From contig CAWCPF010000003.1 in the NCBI GenBank assembly GCA_963797485.1, positions 310,001 through 374,000 of the forward strand: DNA of 64,000 nt, written 5' to 3'. Positions within the stretch are counted from its first letter, which is position 1. Each line of letters begins with the position of its first letter. Positions 17,024 to 26,344 of this stretch are shown here, piece by piece. Source of the stretch: CAWAND01 sp963797485. Lineage in GTDB: Bacteria; Chloroflexota; Anaerolineae; Anaerolineales; E44-bin32. A model generated the notes under the pieces. The model had not been told where the DNA came from. It ran no database searches and saw nothing but the letters and a program-made list of their open reading frames with translations. The translations under genes and the position numbers were made by a program.

Positions 17024-17128
17024 TTGACTGATCTGCTCATCATCGTCTTGGACCTGTGGGGCTTGACCGCCGGTTTGTTTTACCTCCATCGCCGGCGGAC
17101 AATGTCGGCAATGGTCTGCGCAAGATGA
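17024..17128 (+). CDS. 34-residue membrane microprotein upstream of sensor kinase
   Basis: Starts at TTG 17024 with GGAGAG seven bases upstream and ends in a TGA that overlaps the kinase ATG (ATGA at 17125-17128). The product is one hydrophobic helix (LLIIVLDLWGLTAGLFYL) followed by a basic tail HRRR, giving an inside-positive topology. The four-base overlap implies translational coupling to the kinase, which itself has no membrane segment. It may anchor or regulate the kinase. No family is recognised. Confidence 0.5.
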   Translation: MTDLLIIVLDLWGLTAGLFYLHRRRTMSAMVCAR

Positions 17129-19929
17129 CCCTGGAACGGGAGATGGCCCAGCGGGTTCGGGAACTTGGCTTACTGCGCGATCTCAGCCTCGGCCTGGCCA
17201 GGGAGCATAACGTGCCGTCTTTGCTCGGGCTGATGATCGAGCGCGCCCAGGGCCTGCTAGATGCCGCCGGCGGGGCGGTGTTCCAGTTGGACGAGGGCGG
17301 ACAGAGCGCTGGGTGCACCGCATACTCCGGATCGGGAGCCACCTACCGCAACCTGCAATTCATGAAAGGACAGGGGGTGGTGGGCCGTGCCTTGGCTGAT
17401 GCACGGCCGGTTGCGTATGTGGGCAAGGACCCCGGCCTGGCTGGTGATGAAGAAGAGAACGCCTTCCTGGTCGAGCCGCTGCGGGCCAAAGGCGAGGTGA
17501 GCGGCGCCGTGGTGGTCATGCGTGAGGCCGCCCGTCCGTTCAACGTCAATGAGCAAACCTTGTTGGGACTGTTGGTGGCTCTGGCCACCTCGGCGATCGA
17601 GAATGCGCGCTTGATTGAGGCACAGCAGCGACGAAGCGCCGAGCTTGAGGCCCTGAGGCAAGCCAGCCTCAGCATGACGTCCAGCCTTGAGCTCAAAGCT
17701 GCTTTGAGCGCCATCCTCGAACAGGCGCTCAAACTCGTCGATGCGTGGGATGCCCACATCTTCCTATATGACGGTGAGAGGCTGCAGTTCGCATCCGCCA
17801 TGTGGGCCGGGGATGTTCAACAGGAGCCATTCGCCAATCCGCGAGAACAAGGATTGACCTATACCGTGGCCCGGACGGGGAAGCGCATTGTGGTCGCCGA
17901 TGCCCGAACGGACCCCATGTTCAAGGATGCTCCCTGGGGTGGTGCGATTGCAGGCACCCCGCTGCGTGCCAAACGCGGTGTGGTGGGCGTCATGAATGTG
18001 GCCTATCAGACGCCGCACAACTTCAGTGAGGAGGAACTGCACATCCTCGAGCTGTTGGCGGATCAGGCCTCGGTTGTGCTCGACAATGCCACCCTGTTCG
18101 AACGCACCGCCGCCGACCGGCGGCGGCTCCAACTGCTCTACGACATCACCCGCGAATTGACGGCCTCGACCGACCCCGACGCGATCCTGCAGCGATCGGT
18201 GGAACTGACCACGCAAAATCTGGGCGGCATGATGGGCAGCGTCAACCTGGTGCAGCCGGGAACCGACCGGCTGGTGCTACGCGGTTTCACAGGCTATGAG
18301 GCTTGGGGGGTGGACGAACTGCAACGCCGCCTGGACATGCGCATCGGAAAAGGTTTCTTGGGCTGGGTGGCGCGTGAGCGCCAGGCAGCCTGGGCATCGG
18401 ATGTCCGGCAAGACTCACGCTGGGAACCTGTTCCGGGCGTCGATGACGGTGTGGGCAGCGCGTTGGGTGCCCCGATCATTGTTGACGGCGAACTTCTGGG
18501 CGTGATGCTGGTCTTACACAAGGACATCGGCGTCTTTGAACAAGCTCACTTGGACCTGTTGGTGGCCATCTGTAGCCAGGTGGCCATGGCTTGGTCCAAC
18601 GCCCAGCGCTTTGGCCAGATCGATCGTCGATTGGCCGAGCTGACCGTTCTCCAGCAGGCTGCGCAGGTCATCAACCAGTGGATGGAAATGCAGCCGCTGC
18701 TGGAAGAGATCGTGGAGCAGGTCCGCTCGTCGTTGGGCTACACCTACGTGGGCATTGCGCTGGTGGAGGATGAAGACCTGGTCCTCATGGCCAGCCGCGG
18801 TCATGAGGGCGGCAAAATCCGCTTCAGCATCCAGGAAGGTATCACCGGACGAGTGGTCCGCACCAACCAGCCCGCGTTGGTCCCGGACGTCGATCGCGAT
18901 CCGGATTTCGTCCGTTACTTCCCGGAGAGCCGCTCGGAGCTGGCCGTCCCCATCCGCAAAGGTGAGTTGGTGATCGGCGTGTTGAACGTGGAATCCCCGG
19001 TACTCGACGGCCTCAGCCAGGACGATCTGCGCCTGCTGTTGCTGTTGGCCGACCAGTTGGCCGTAGCCCTCGAAAACTCGGCCCTGTACGAAAGGCTGCG
19101 GAGGCATTCTTCCGAGCTCGAAACGACAGTTGCGGCGCGCACGTCTGAACTGGCCAGGGCCCTCGAGCTCGCGCAGGCAGCCGACCGGCTCAAGACCCAA
19201 TTCGTCTCGGACGTCTCGCACGAGCTGCGAACCCCCTTGAGCAATATCAGACTGTATGTCGAGCTGCTCAGGCAAGCTCCGCCGGCGCGCCACCCGGAGT
19301 ATATCGATACGCTCGAGCGTGAGACCGAACGGCTGGTGACCCTCATCGAGGACCTGCTGTCGATTTCTCGGTTGGACGCCGGCAGCGCGCCGACCGTGTT
19401 GAACCAAATCGATCTGACCACCATGGCCCGAGCGCTGGTGGACGATCGCCAAAAGCTGTTCTCAGAGCGGGGACTGGATCTGAGCGTGGTCGCCAGCCGA
19501 GACCCGGCGCATGTCATGGCCGACGAGAACCTGATCGCCCAGGTCATCGGCAACCTGATGACCAACGCCATGCACTACACGCCCTCCGGCGGCCGCGTGA
19601 CTGTGCAGACCGGGACCGGGGACGAAGACGGGTGGGTCACTTTGAGCGTCACCGACACCGGATTGGGGATCCTTCCCGATGAGCAGGCCAGCCTGTTCGA
19701 TCGATTCTTCCGGGGTTCGGCCAGCCGGCAGATGGGGAACCCGGGCACTGGGCTTGGCCTGGCGATTTCGAAGGAGATCGTGGCCCGGCATGGCGGCCAC
19801 ATACGGGTGAGCAGCCGGCCGGGCAGGGGGAGCACGATGACGATCTATCTTCCGGCCATGCCGACCCCCGTGCCGGAAGGCTCTGAGAGCAGCCCCCACC
19901 CCCGTCTGCCGGACGAAAGAACCGGCTAA
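17125..19929 (+). CDS. Multi-GAF sensor histidine kinase
   Basis: Kinase of 934 residues without a membrane helix. A coiled N-terminus is followed by about four GAF domains (roughly 30-180, 200-340, 350-500, 520-670). Next come a coiled coil, the phosphoacceptor region FVSDVSHELRTPLSNI (about 715-730) and an HATPase_c domain with N (MTNAMHYTPSGG), G1 (VTDTGLGI), F (FDRFFRG) and G2 (GTGLGLAIS) boxes. No receiver domain or cognate regulator is adjacent. ATG 17125 is chosen because it forms an ATGA overlap with the microprotein stop. A longer in-frame start at GTG 17056 would run over the microprotein. Ligands are unknown. Confidence 0.88.
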   Translation: MTLEREMAQRVRELGLLRDLSLGLAREHNVPSLLGLMIERAQGLLDAAGGAVFQLDEGGQSAGCTAYSGSGATYRNLQFMKGQGVVGRALADARPVAYVGKDPGLAGDEEENAFLVEPLRAKGEVSGAVVVMREAARPFNVNEQTLLGLLVALATSAIENARLIEAQQRRSAELEALRQASLSMTSSLELKAALSAILEQALKLVDAWDAHIFLYDGERLQFASAMWAGDVQQEPFANPREQGLTYTVARTGKRIVVADARTDPMFKDAPWGGAIAGTPLRAKRGVVGVMNVAYQTPHNFSEEELHILELLADQASVVLDNATLFERTAADRRRLQLLYDITRELTASTDPDAILQRSVELTTQNLGGMMGSVNLVQPGTDRLVLRGFTGYEAWGVDELQRRLDMRIGKGFLGWVARERQAAWASDVRQDSRWEPVPGVDDGVGSALGAPIIVDGELLGVMLVLHKDIGVFEQAHLDLLVAICSQVAMAWSNAQRFGQIDRRLAELTVLQQAAQVINQWMEMQPLLEEIVEQVRSSLGYTYVGIALVEDEDLVLMASRGHEGGKIRFSIQEGITGRVVRTNQPALVPDVDRDPDFVRYFPESRSELAVPIRKGELVIGVLNVESPVLDGLSQDDLRLLLLLADQLAVALENSALYERLRRHSSELETTVAARTSELARALELAQAADRLKTQFVSDVSHELRTPLSNIRLYVELLRQAPPARHPEYIDTLERETERLVTLIEDLLSISRLDAGSAPTVLNQIDLTTMARALVDDRQKLFSERGLDLSVVASRDPAHVMADENLIAQVIGNLMTNAMHYTPSGGRVTVQTGTGDEDGWVTLSVTDTGLGILPDEQASLFDRFFRGSASRQMGNPGTGLGLAISKEIVARHGGHIRVSSRPGRGSTMTIYLPAMPTPVPEGSESSPHPRLPDERTG

Positions 19930-19932
19930 GGA

Positions 19933-21003
19933 CTACAGCTCGAGCGCGCCGTCCACCTCGGTCAAGTCAACCTTTTCCTGAACCAGCGAAATGAAGGTCT
20001 CCAGCTTTTCCGCCTGGCCGAGCCGGGTCTTGCCATACGCCTGCTCGATGCGCTCAACGGTTTCGATTGTGTTTTCTTTCACAAGCAGGATGGGGACGTT
20101 GAGGGACTCGGCCTGTTGGAGCACCATCGGGCTAGGGCGCATGTTGCCCGTGAGGATCAGGCCAACGGTGGAGGTCTCGAGGGCTGCAAGCTGGATATCC
20201 GTCCGATCGCCGCCGGTGATGACGACTTTGTGCTGCTGGCGCCGGAACCGTGCCAGGGCGGCCTCGGCGTTCATGGCCCCCACCGTGAAAGTCTCAGCCA
20301 GGGTGTCCAGCCCGCCAGCGCCGGTGAGGACGTCGCAGTCCAGCAGGCTGGCCAGCTCGGTCAGGCTCAACGCGGCCAGTCGAGGCACCTCCGGCAGGCG
20401 GCCGAACACATGAATCCCCTGTGCCTCGACGAACGGAATCGCGTATTCGGCGACGAAACTCTCGGCGCTTTCGGTCACGTGATTGAAGATCACCCCGAGC
20501 AATTGGTCCCCGAGTCTGAATTTGGCTGTCAGGGCATCATCCACCACGCGCATTTCGCCGCGATACTTGACGATCACCAACACGGGCGCGCCCAGGTGCT
20601 TGGCCACATCTGGGTTGGAGAGGCCCAGCGCATAGCCCTCGCGCAGGCTGGATCCGCCCTCGATCAAGAGCACGTCGGCGGTCTCCATCTGGCGTTCGGC
20701 GGCCGCGGCCACGACAGCGAGCAGATCCTGGCTTGAGCCCTGGGCCAGATGCTCGCGCAGGCGGGCCTCGGTTACGACGACGGGGGAGAAAGAGTCGGGA
20801 TCGGTCTCCAACTTGAGGATGGACTGGACAAAGGCGGCGTCTTCGTCCGCCAGGCTGCCGTCCGGCCGGCGCCACGGCTGCGTGCTCAGCGGTTTCAAGT
20901 AACCCAGCCTCAACCCGCGGGACTGAATGCGTTTCCCCAGCGCCAGGCACATCGCCGTCTTGCCCGAGTACGGTTCGACCGAGGTCACATACAGGGCTCT
21001 CAT
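19933..21003 (-). CDS. Phosphotransacetylase-like P-loop protein with DRTGG domain
   Basis: Protein of 356 residues resembling the N-terminal regulatory part of Pta rather than the catalytic PTA_PTB part. It has an N-terminal dethiobiotin-synthase-like P-loop (VTSVEPYSGKTAMCLALG), VLLIEGGSS as Walker-B-like region, and a C-terminal DRTGG domain including VITGGDRTDIQLAAL. Its start overlaps the stop of the acyl-CoA synthetase gene by four bases (ATGA, 21000-21003), so both are made together. The likely role is regulation of, or help to, the ADP-forming synthetase in acetyl-CoA/acetate metabolism. Catalytic transacetylase activity is not expected. Confidence 0.82.
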   Translation of the reverse strand: MRALYVTSVEPYSGKTAMCLALGKRIQSRGLRLGYLKPLSTQPWRRPDGSLADEDAAFVQSILKLETDPDSFSPVVVTEARLREHLAQGSSQDLLAVVAAAAERQMETADVLLIEGGSSLREGYALGLSNPDVAKHLGAPVLVIVKYRGEMRVVDDALTAKFRLGDQLLGVIFNHVTESAESFVAEYAIPFVEAQGIHVFGRLPEVPRLAALSLTELASLLDCDVLTGAGGLDTLAETFTVGAMNAEAALARFRRQQHKVVITGGDRTDIQLAALETSTVGLILTGNMRPSPMVLQQAESLNVPILLVKENTIETVERIEQAYGKTRLGQAEKLETFISLVQEKVDLTEVDGALEL

Positions 21004-23150
21004 CGTTCGCCTCCTGGGGGCGGCGCCGGGGCCGTGCCCTCTTTGTCTGACGTCAGAACCAACCGCATGTCGATGGCCACCCCGCCGCGGCCCTGCTCAT
21101 AGGCCACGAAGGGATTGATGTCCAGTTCGGCAATCTCGGGCAGATCGGTGACCATCTGCCCGACGCGCAGCAGGGCCTCCAGGATGGCGTGCTTGTCGGC
21201 CGGCGGTTGCCCGCGCACACCATCGATCAGCGCGTGGGCCCGGATCGCGTTCAGCATCTCGGCCGCCTCGTCCCGCGAGAACGGCGCCAGTTGGAAGGTC
21301 ACGTCCTTGAGGACCTCGACGTAGATGCCACCCAGCCCGAAGGTCACCAGCGGCCCAAACTGCGGATCCCGGTTCATGCCGATCAGGACTTCCAGGCCCG
21401 GCGGGACCATCTTTTGGACCTGGCAGCCCTGGATACGCGCCTCGGGAAAGTAGCGCTGGGCGCGGTAGGTGATCAGATCGAATGCGTCACGAACCGCCGA
21501 TGGGGAGTCGAGGCCGACCTTGACGCCGCCGGCATCTGTCTTGTGCAGGATGTCGGGAGAGGCGATCTTGAGCACCACCGGATAGCCGATTAGGTCGGCG
21601 GATTGGATGGCCTCCTCCGCCGACCCGGCTAAGCGGGAATCCGGGATGGGGATTCCGTAGGCGGCCAGCAGCGAGCGGGCATCCGAGTCTCCGAGTGCGA
21701 CCCGGCCTTCCGAGCGTGCTTTGGCAATCGTCTCCCTGGCCGCACGGTGATCGGCCTCAAAGTGCTCGATCTGAGGGTCCGGCCGGGCTTTGAACTGGGC
21801 GTACAGCCGCATGGCCGCCAGAGCAGCCGCGGCACGCTCGGGGAAAGGATAATTGGGGACATGGGCGTCGCCGAGCACCTGCAGGCCCGGCTGGATGCGC
21901 GCCGCACCCATGAAGCAGGTCACCACCGGCACACGGGCTCCGCCAAAAGCGTCCGCTACGACCCGCGCCGTGGACTCGATCTCGGTCATCGCCTGGGGGG
22001 TCAGGATGACCATCACGGCATCGACCCCGGCCGCATCCAGGACCTGATCCAGGGCGAAAGCGTAGCGGTCGGCGCGGGCATCGCCCAGAACGTCTACGGG
22101 GTTGGCGGCGCTGGCGGCATCCGGTAAACGGGTTTCGAGGGCGTGAACGACCTCCGGTTGGAAGCGCGCCAGACGCAGCCCGGCGCGCTCGAGTGCATCC
22201 GTGGCCAGGATGCCGGGCCCGCCCGCATTGGTCACAATGGCCACCCGATCCCCGCTCATGGGCGGCAGATGGCCGAAGGCACGCGCCAGATCGAAAAGGT
22301 GCTCCATGGATTCGGCGCGAATCACGCCCGCCTGCCGAAAAGCCGCTTGATAGGCTTGTTCCGACCCGGCCAGCGACCCGGTGTGCGAGCTGACGGCTCG
22401 CGACCCCGCCTGGGTGACCCCCGACTTAACTGCCACGACCGGCTTGAGCTTCGAGGCCCGCCTGGCGGCGCGCAGGAAGGCCCGGCCATCCGGCAACCCC
22501 TCCGTGTAGATCAGGATCACGCGCGAGTCATGATCGTCAGCCCAGGCATCGAGCAGATCAATTTCGCTGACATCCGCCTTGTTGCCCAAGGATACGAACT
22601 TGCTCATTCCAAGCTCACCCGCCAGGGCCCAATCTAAAATGGCCGTTCCCAGCGCGCCGGACTGCGACATGAAGGCCATGGGACCTCCGGGGGGCATCCC
22701 GGCAGAGAAGGACGCGTTCAGCGGGGTGACGGTATCGATCACGCCGAGACAGTTTGGTCCGACCAGGCGCAGACCGTACCGCTTGACGATCTCCACCAAC
22801 TCGAGCTCGCGCTCGAGACCCTCGCGACCGGCCTCTCGAAAGCCTGCGCTGATGACGATGGCGGCAGGAATGCCTTTTTGCCCACACGTCTCAAGGGCGG
22901 CCGGCACGCCCGGGTAAGGGATCACAATCACGGCCAGATCGATCGGCCCGTCGACCGCCTGGACATCCGAGAAAGCAGGCAGGCCGAGGATGGTGTCAGA
23001 CTTAGGGTTGATGGGGTACACGTGGCGGGCTTCCGTCAGGTAGCCGCCGTCAATCAGGTTTTTAACCACCGCATGGCCCAGCTTTTCCGGGTCGGCGGAG
23101 GCGCCAATCACGGCTACGGATTGCGGTCGAAAGAAGGCGTCGAGCGTCAT
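21000..23150 (-). CDS. Acetate-CoA ligase (ADP-forming), fused alpha-beta
   Basis: NDP-forming acyl-CoA synthetase of 716 residues that converts acyl-CoA + ADP + Pi to acid + CoA + ATP, conserving energy during fermentation. Domains in order are: a CoA-binding Rossmann domain (SVAVIGASADPEKLG); two succinyl-CoA-ligase-like domains carrying the phospho-histidine in SSHTGSLAG and NAGGPGILATDALE; and a C-terminal ATP-grasp domain (GYPVVLKIASPDILHKTDAG). ATG 23150 is preferred over an in-frame TTG at 23165; neither has a clear ribosome binding site. The DRTGG protein follows with a four-base overlap. Confidence 0.9.
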   Translation of the reverse strand: MTLDAFFRPQSVAVIGASADPEKLGHAVVKNLIDGGYLTEARHVYPINPKSDTILGLPAFSDVQAVDGPIDLAVIVIPYPGVPAALETCGQKGIPAAIVISAGFREAGREGLERELELVEIVKRYGLRLVGPNCLGVIDTVTPLNASFSAGMPPGGPMAFMSQSGALGTAILDWALAGELGMSKFVSLGNKADVSEIDLLDAWADDHDSRVILIYTEGLPDGRAFLRAARRASKLKPVVAVKSGVTQAGSRAVSSHTGSLAGSEQAYQAAFRQAGVIRAESMEHLFDLARAFGHLPPMSGDRVAIVTNAGGPGILATDALERAGLRLARFQPEVVHALETRLPDAASAANPVDVLGDARADRYAFALDQVLDAAGVDAVMVILTPQAMTEIESTARVVADAFGGARVPVVTCFMGAARIQPGLQVLGDAHVPNYPFPERAAAALAAMRLYAQFKARPDPQIEHFEADHRAARETIAKARSEGRVALGDSDARSLLAAYGIPIPDSRLAGSAEEAIQSADLIGYPVVLKIASPDILHKTDAGGVKVGLDSPSAVRDAFDLITYRAQRYFPEARIQGCQVQKMVPPGLEVLIGMNRDPQFGPLVTFGLGGIYVEVLKDVTFQLAPFSRDEAAEMLNAIRAHALIDGVRGQPPADKHAILEALLRVGQMVTDLPEIAELDINPFVAYEQGRGGVAIDMRLVLTSDKEGTAPAPPPGGER

Positions 23151-23207
23151 ATCAGGGCTGGCCAAATCCGAAGGCGGGTGAGGGGGACGTGAGCGGCCAC
23201 AAGCGTC

Positions 23208-23837
23208 TTAGCATGCGAGCTGAGCCGCGACCGGTGCATAGGATCGCCGGTGCGCCTCGCACGGGCCAAGCGACGCCAGGGCCGAACGGTGGGTGGCGGT
23301 GGCATAGCCCTTGTGCCGGCCGAAGCCATACCCCGGGAAACGCCGGTCCAGGTCGACCATCAGCCGGTCGCGGCTGACCTTGGCCAGCACCGACGCGCAG
23401 GCGACCGTCAAGCATCGCGCGTCGCAATGGGCCATGGAAGTCTGAGGCAGCTCGACTTCTGGGAGCAGCATGTAATCCAACAAAAGATGGCCCGGGGTTC
23501 GGGTTAGCCCCTCCAGGGCGCGGGTCATGGCCAGGCGAGTGGCCGGGATCAGGCCATGGGTGTCGATTTCGGCCGAAGAGGCGGCGCCGATGCCGGTGGC
23601 CAAGGCCACGCTGACAATGCGGTCGAAGGCCAGGGCGCGCTGCCGGGGCGTCATGAGCTTTGAATCGCGCACCTTCGACAGGCTGACGATCAGGTCGGCG
23701 TGACCTAGCGGCAGAATGACCGCCCCGGCGACCACCGGCCCTGCCAGAGCGCCCCGGCCGGCCTCATCCAGGCCGGCCACTTCGACGAATCCGCCCTCGT
23801 GGAGTTCGAGTTCCAAATCCAGATCAGGATAAAGCAC
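23208..23837 (-). CDS. rnhB: Ribonuclease HII
   Basis: Removes ribonucleotides and RNA primers from DNA-RNA duplexes. The protein has 209 residues, of normal length. The active-site Asp-Glu pair is in GLDEAGRGALAGP, the third acidic residue in LLDYMLLP, and the conserved tail in SVLAKVSRDRLM and GYGFGRHKGYAT. It starts at GTG 23837, one base after the stop of the glycosyltransferase gene, so translation is probably coupled. Confidence 0.92.
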   Translation of the reverse strand: MLYPDLDLELELHEGGFVEVAGLDEAGRGALAGPVVAGAVILPLGHADLIVSLSKVRDSKLMTPRQRALAFDRIVSVALATGIGAASSAEIDTHGLIPATRLAMTRALEGLTRTPGHLLLDYMLLPEVELPQTSMAHCDARCLTVACASVLAKVSRDRLMVDLDRRFPGYGFGRHKGYATATHRSALASLGPCEAHRRSYAPVAAQLAC

Positions 23838-23838
23838 G

Positions 23839-24570
23839 TCAGCGTGCGAACCGATCGTAAACTCCTCTCACCCCGTTCAGCCGGATGCGGAACAAATCCG
23901 CGAACATAGCCAGCAAGTCCCGCATCAGGTGCAGGCGGCTGCCCGGAAAATAAGTCCAATCAATCGGGACCTCGGCGATGCGCAGTCCGCGGTGCTGTGC
24001 GATGAACAGAAGCTCCACATCGAAAGTCCACCCGTCCAGGCGCTGGCGGCGGAACAGATCCTCGGCGGCCGAGGCAGTCAAACACTTAAAACCGCACTGC
24101 GTGTCTTGAATGCGCGGGACGGCCAATAATCGGACGAGATTGTTAAAGACCCGGCCAATCATGTGTCGATGGGGAGGTTCGTTGTAACGGACCGATCCCT
24201 CAGCTTCTCGAGAGCCGATGGCTACATCGATTTCGTGCAGAGCCGGCGGCAAGAACCGGTTGACCTGTTCGATGGGCATCGACAAATCCGCGTCGCAGAT
24301 GAACCGGTAGTCGCCTTGCGCCGCCAGCATGCCTGTGCGAACGGCCAGGCCCTTTCCGGGCCGCAGCTCTTTGAGCAAAGAGAGCTGCGGATGCCGGGAA
24401 GCATAGTCGGCGGCGATGGCGGCCGTATTGTCGCCGCTGCCGCTGTCCACAACACAGATCTCCCATTTGTAGGATTGATGGCCCAGGTACTCAAGCACCC
24501 GTTCCAGGGTGGCGGGGAGGCGTTGCTGTTCGTTGTGGGCCGGAATGACAACCGAAAGATGGACCGACAC
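23839..24570 (-). CDS. Family 2 glycosyltransferase (dolichyl-phosphate glucosyltransferase-like)
   Basis: GT-A enzyme of 243 residues. It has the nucleotide-sugar site VVIPAHNEQQRLP, VVDSGSGDNTA, the metal-binding DADLS (normally DxD) and the family-typical RPGKGLAVRTGM and DTQCGFKCLT. The closest group adds glucose or another sugar to polyprenyl phosphate. There is no C-terminal membrane segment, so it is probably a peripheral enzyme at the inner membrane. It is first in an apparent pair with rnhB. Confidence 0.85.
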   Translation of the reverse strand: MSVHLSVVIPAHNEQQRLPATLERVLEYLGHQSYKWEICVVDSGSGDNTAAIAADYASRHPQLSLLKELRPGKGLAVRTGMLAAQGDYRFICDADLSMPIEQVNRFLPPALHEIDVAIGSREAEGSVRYNEPPHRHMIGRVFNNLVRLLAVPRIQDTQCGFKCLTASAAEDLFRRQRLDGWTFDVELLFIAQHRGLRIAEVPIDWTYFPGSRLHLMRDLLAMFADLFRIRLNGVRGVYDRFAR

Positions 24571-24599
24571 TCGGCACCCTTCTCCGTGAAGATGGTGGG

Positions 24600-25442
24600 C
24601 TAAGGCGAGTTGAAGAACACCAGATATGCGAAGGCGCCGAGGATGGCTATCTCAAATAGGAACATGACACCCAAAAGGGCCAGCTGGGCCATCGACATGC
24701 CGAAAAATGTTCTCCGGCGAGTCCTGGAGGCAAGGCGCTCGAATTGGAAGGGATCCTCCTCGGGTTGGGGGATTGGCTCCCGGGATACATCGGGCTCGAG
24801 GCTGGCTTCGGGAAGCGGCGTGGGGAGATCCGGAAGCAGGACGTCATGGGGCGGGTCGGTCAGCAGACCGGCGACATTGTGGATGTCTTCCTGATCCATG
24901 ATCGGTTGGTTCTTGTCCAAGCCGACCGCGAAGGGCCGTATCCCGTCTGCAAGCAGGATGTGGGTCTCCGGTTCGACCAGATCGACGTGGGAGCGAGGAT
25001 CGGCCAGGACCAGGACAGGCTCAATCTCCGGCAATGGGATGCCCTGGTTTTGATAATAAGTCAGCAGGGCGCGGGCCACGGCAATGACCCGCGCCTGAAG
25101 GTTGGGCTTGGCGGCCCTGAAGCGCTGGGCCCGCTGGTTGAAAGACATCCAGGTGTCACCTCTGGCGCGGAAAATGCCCCTGACCGGGGAAGCCAGAATG
25201 GCGCGCACTCCTTGGGGCCCAATCAGGATCAGCGGCAGGGTGATATCGGTTCCAGGCAGGTGGGCATTGCGGATGAGGACGTGGCTGTCGTCCAGGCCTT
25301 TCGCAAGCCGCTCTGTGACGTAGTCCTGGGCTCGCATCTCCGAAAACCATCCCAACCCATGCTCGAGCGTCGCCCGGAGGCAATTCTCCAGCGTGATGCT
25401 TCCATCTTCGGCAATGAATGGCGACTTCTCGATCACGCGCAT
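24600..25442 (-). CDS. Hypothetical protein with C-terminal membrane anchor
   Basis: Protein of 280 residues. The first 195 form a soluble domain with DITLPLILIGPQGVRAILAS and EPVLVLADPRSHVDLVEP, a pattern that faintly recalls NERD/restriction-endonuclease-like folds, but I cannot identify catalytic residues. A Pro/Glu-rich linker (about 200-240) leads to one C-terminal transmembrane helix (LALLGVMFLFEIAILGAFAY), giving a tail-anchored topology. The ATG at 25442 follows GGAG by eight bases. The gene begins five bases before the end of the upstream phospholipase-like gene region and may be in its operon. Confidence 0.6.
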   Translation of the reverse strand: MRVIEKSPFIAEDGSITLENCLRATLEHGLGWFSEMRAQDYVTERLAKGLDDSHVLIRNAHLPGTDITLPLILIGPQGVRAILASPVRGIFRARGDTWMSFNQRAQRFRAAKPNLQARVIAVARALLTYYQNQGIPLPEIEPVLVLADPRSHVDLVEPETHILLADGIRPFAVGLDKNQPIMDQEDIHNVAGLLTDPPHDVLLPDLPTPLPEASLEPDVSREPIPQPEEDPFQFERLASRTRRRTFFGMSMAQLALLGVMFLFEIAILGAFAYLVFFNSP

Positions 25443-25446
25443 TGCT

Positions 25447-26273
25447 TCAGCTCCGGCCCAGGTTCGCGTGGCGGGCAAATTCGCCCAGCACGGGCAGGTT
25501 GACATGCGGCGCCTTTTCGAGCGCATCCCGCAGGTAATGATCTACCAGTTCGACGGAGTGAGCCTCCCAGCGGGTTTCCAACTCTGCCAGGGCAGCCGGC
25601 GTCAAGTGGTGAAAGACGGCTTTATCCATTGCTGAAGGGGAGTCCAGCCGGCGAAGGAATACCTGAGGCGAAATACCATGGCGATGGGCAAACACATCCA
25701 CGGTTTGCGAGTGGCCTCCCGGCGTGAGCTGCTCAGCCAGCAGGTCACGCCACTCAGACAAGAGACGGTCTGTGGCAAAGGGCAGCCAGTGATCGGGTTG
25801 AGCGGCCTGAAGCAAGGGCCCCGAGATGAGCTCCCAGTTGTCGGCGCGCCAGCCGGTCCATATGGGCGCGCAACAGGTTGTGATCCAGGAGTTCTGTGCT
25901 CGAATGTCGAGCGCTGGATGAAGGGGCCGTAGATCGGCTCGAACACGCGCACGATCCAATCCTGGTCGAGCCACAAGTGGGCCAAGTAACCGGCCACGAA
26001 AGCGGCCTGGGCCGGTGTGAGATCTGCGGCCCGAGTCAGGTGGGGGTGCTCCCCCAGCAAGCGCACGTGGGCGGGGGTCGGGTCCGTGATCGGAACCTCG
26101 AAAAAGTGCCCGACCTCCCTGGGCAAGCCGGCCAGGGTCACGTAGTCAGGCGCCAGATTCCCGAAGGAAAAGGCCGGCCGAGCGTCGACCAGAAGGCGGC
26201 GCACCTCAGGCGACAAATCCGGATGCGCCAGCATGCGCTCGGCGAGAGCCAAGTGGTAGAAGGGGGTAGGCAC
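25447..26273 (-). pseudogene. Zinc-dependent phospholipase C-like gene, two frameshifts
   Basis: The N-terminal part (FYHLALAERML ... FSFGNLAPDYVTLAGLPRE, then VAGYLAHLWLDQDWI) belongs to the Zn_dep_PLPC family. After about 25910 the family pattern continues in a second frame (LLDHNLLRAHMDRL) and, from about 25860, in a third (NWELISGPLL ... LLSEWRDLLAEQL ... VFAHRHGISPQVF). Each change equals one extra base, so all three frames must be joined to give a family-length protein of about 275 residues. Either the gene is decaying or the assembly has two insertions. GTG 26273 is taken as the start because TATAAT on this strand ends six bases before it. Confidence 0.65.
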
Positions 26274-26279
26274 AGCGGA

Positions 26280-26337
26280 ATTATAAGTCACGCCTCCCCC
26301 CGACAGAAAACCTGCGGCGCCCGTGGACAGCTATAAT
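26280..26337. promoter_or_regulatory. Divergent leaderless promoters
   Basis: Minus strand: TTCTGT (26308-26303), 17 bases, TATAAT (26285-26280), then six bases to GTG 26273. Plus strand: TATAAT (26332-26337), seven bases to ATG 26345. Both would give messages starting at or beside the start codon. Confidence 0.55.
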
Positions 26338-26344
26338 TGAAGGT

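Noticed and set aside
20067..20084. TTGTGTTTTCTTTCACAA, one mismatch from the Rex-type palindrome
   Set aside because: It lies inside the coding sequence of the DRTGG protein near its 3' end, with no promoter context; probably chance.
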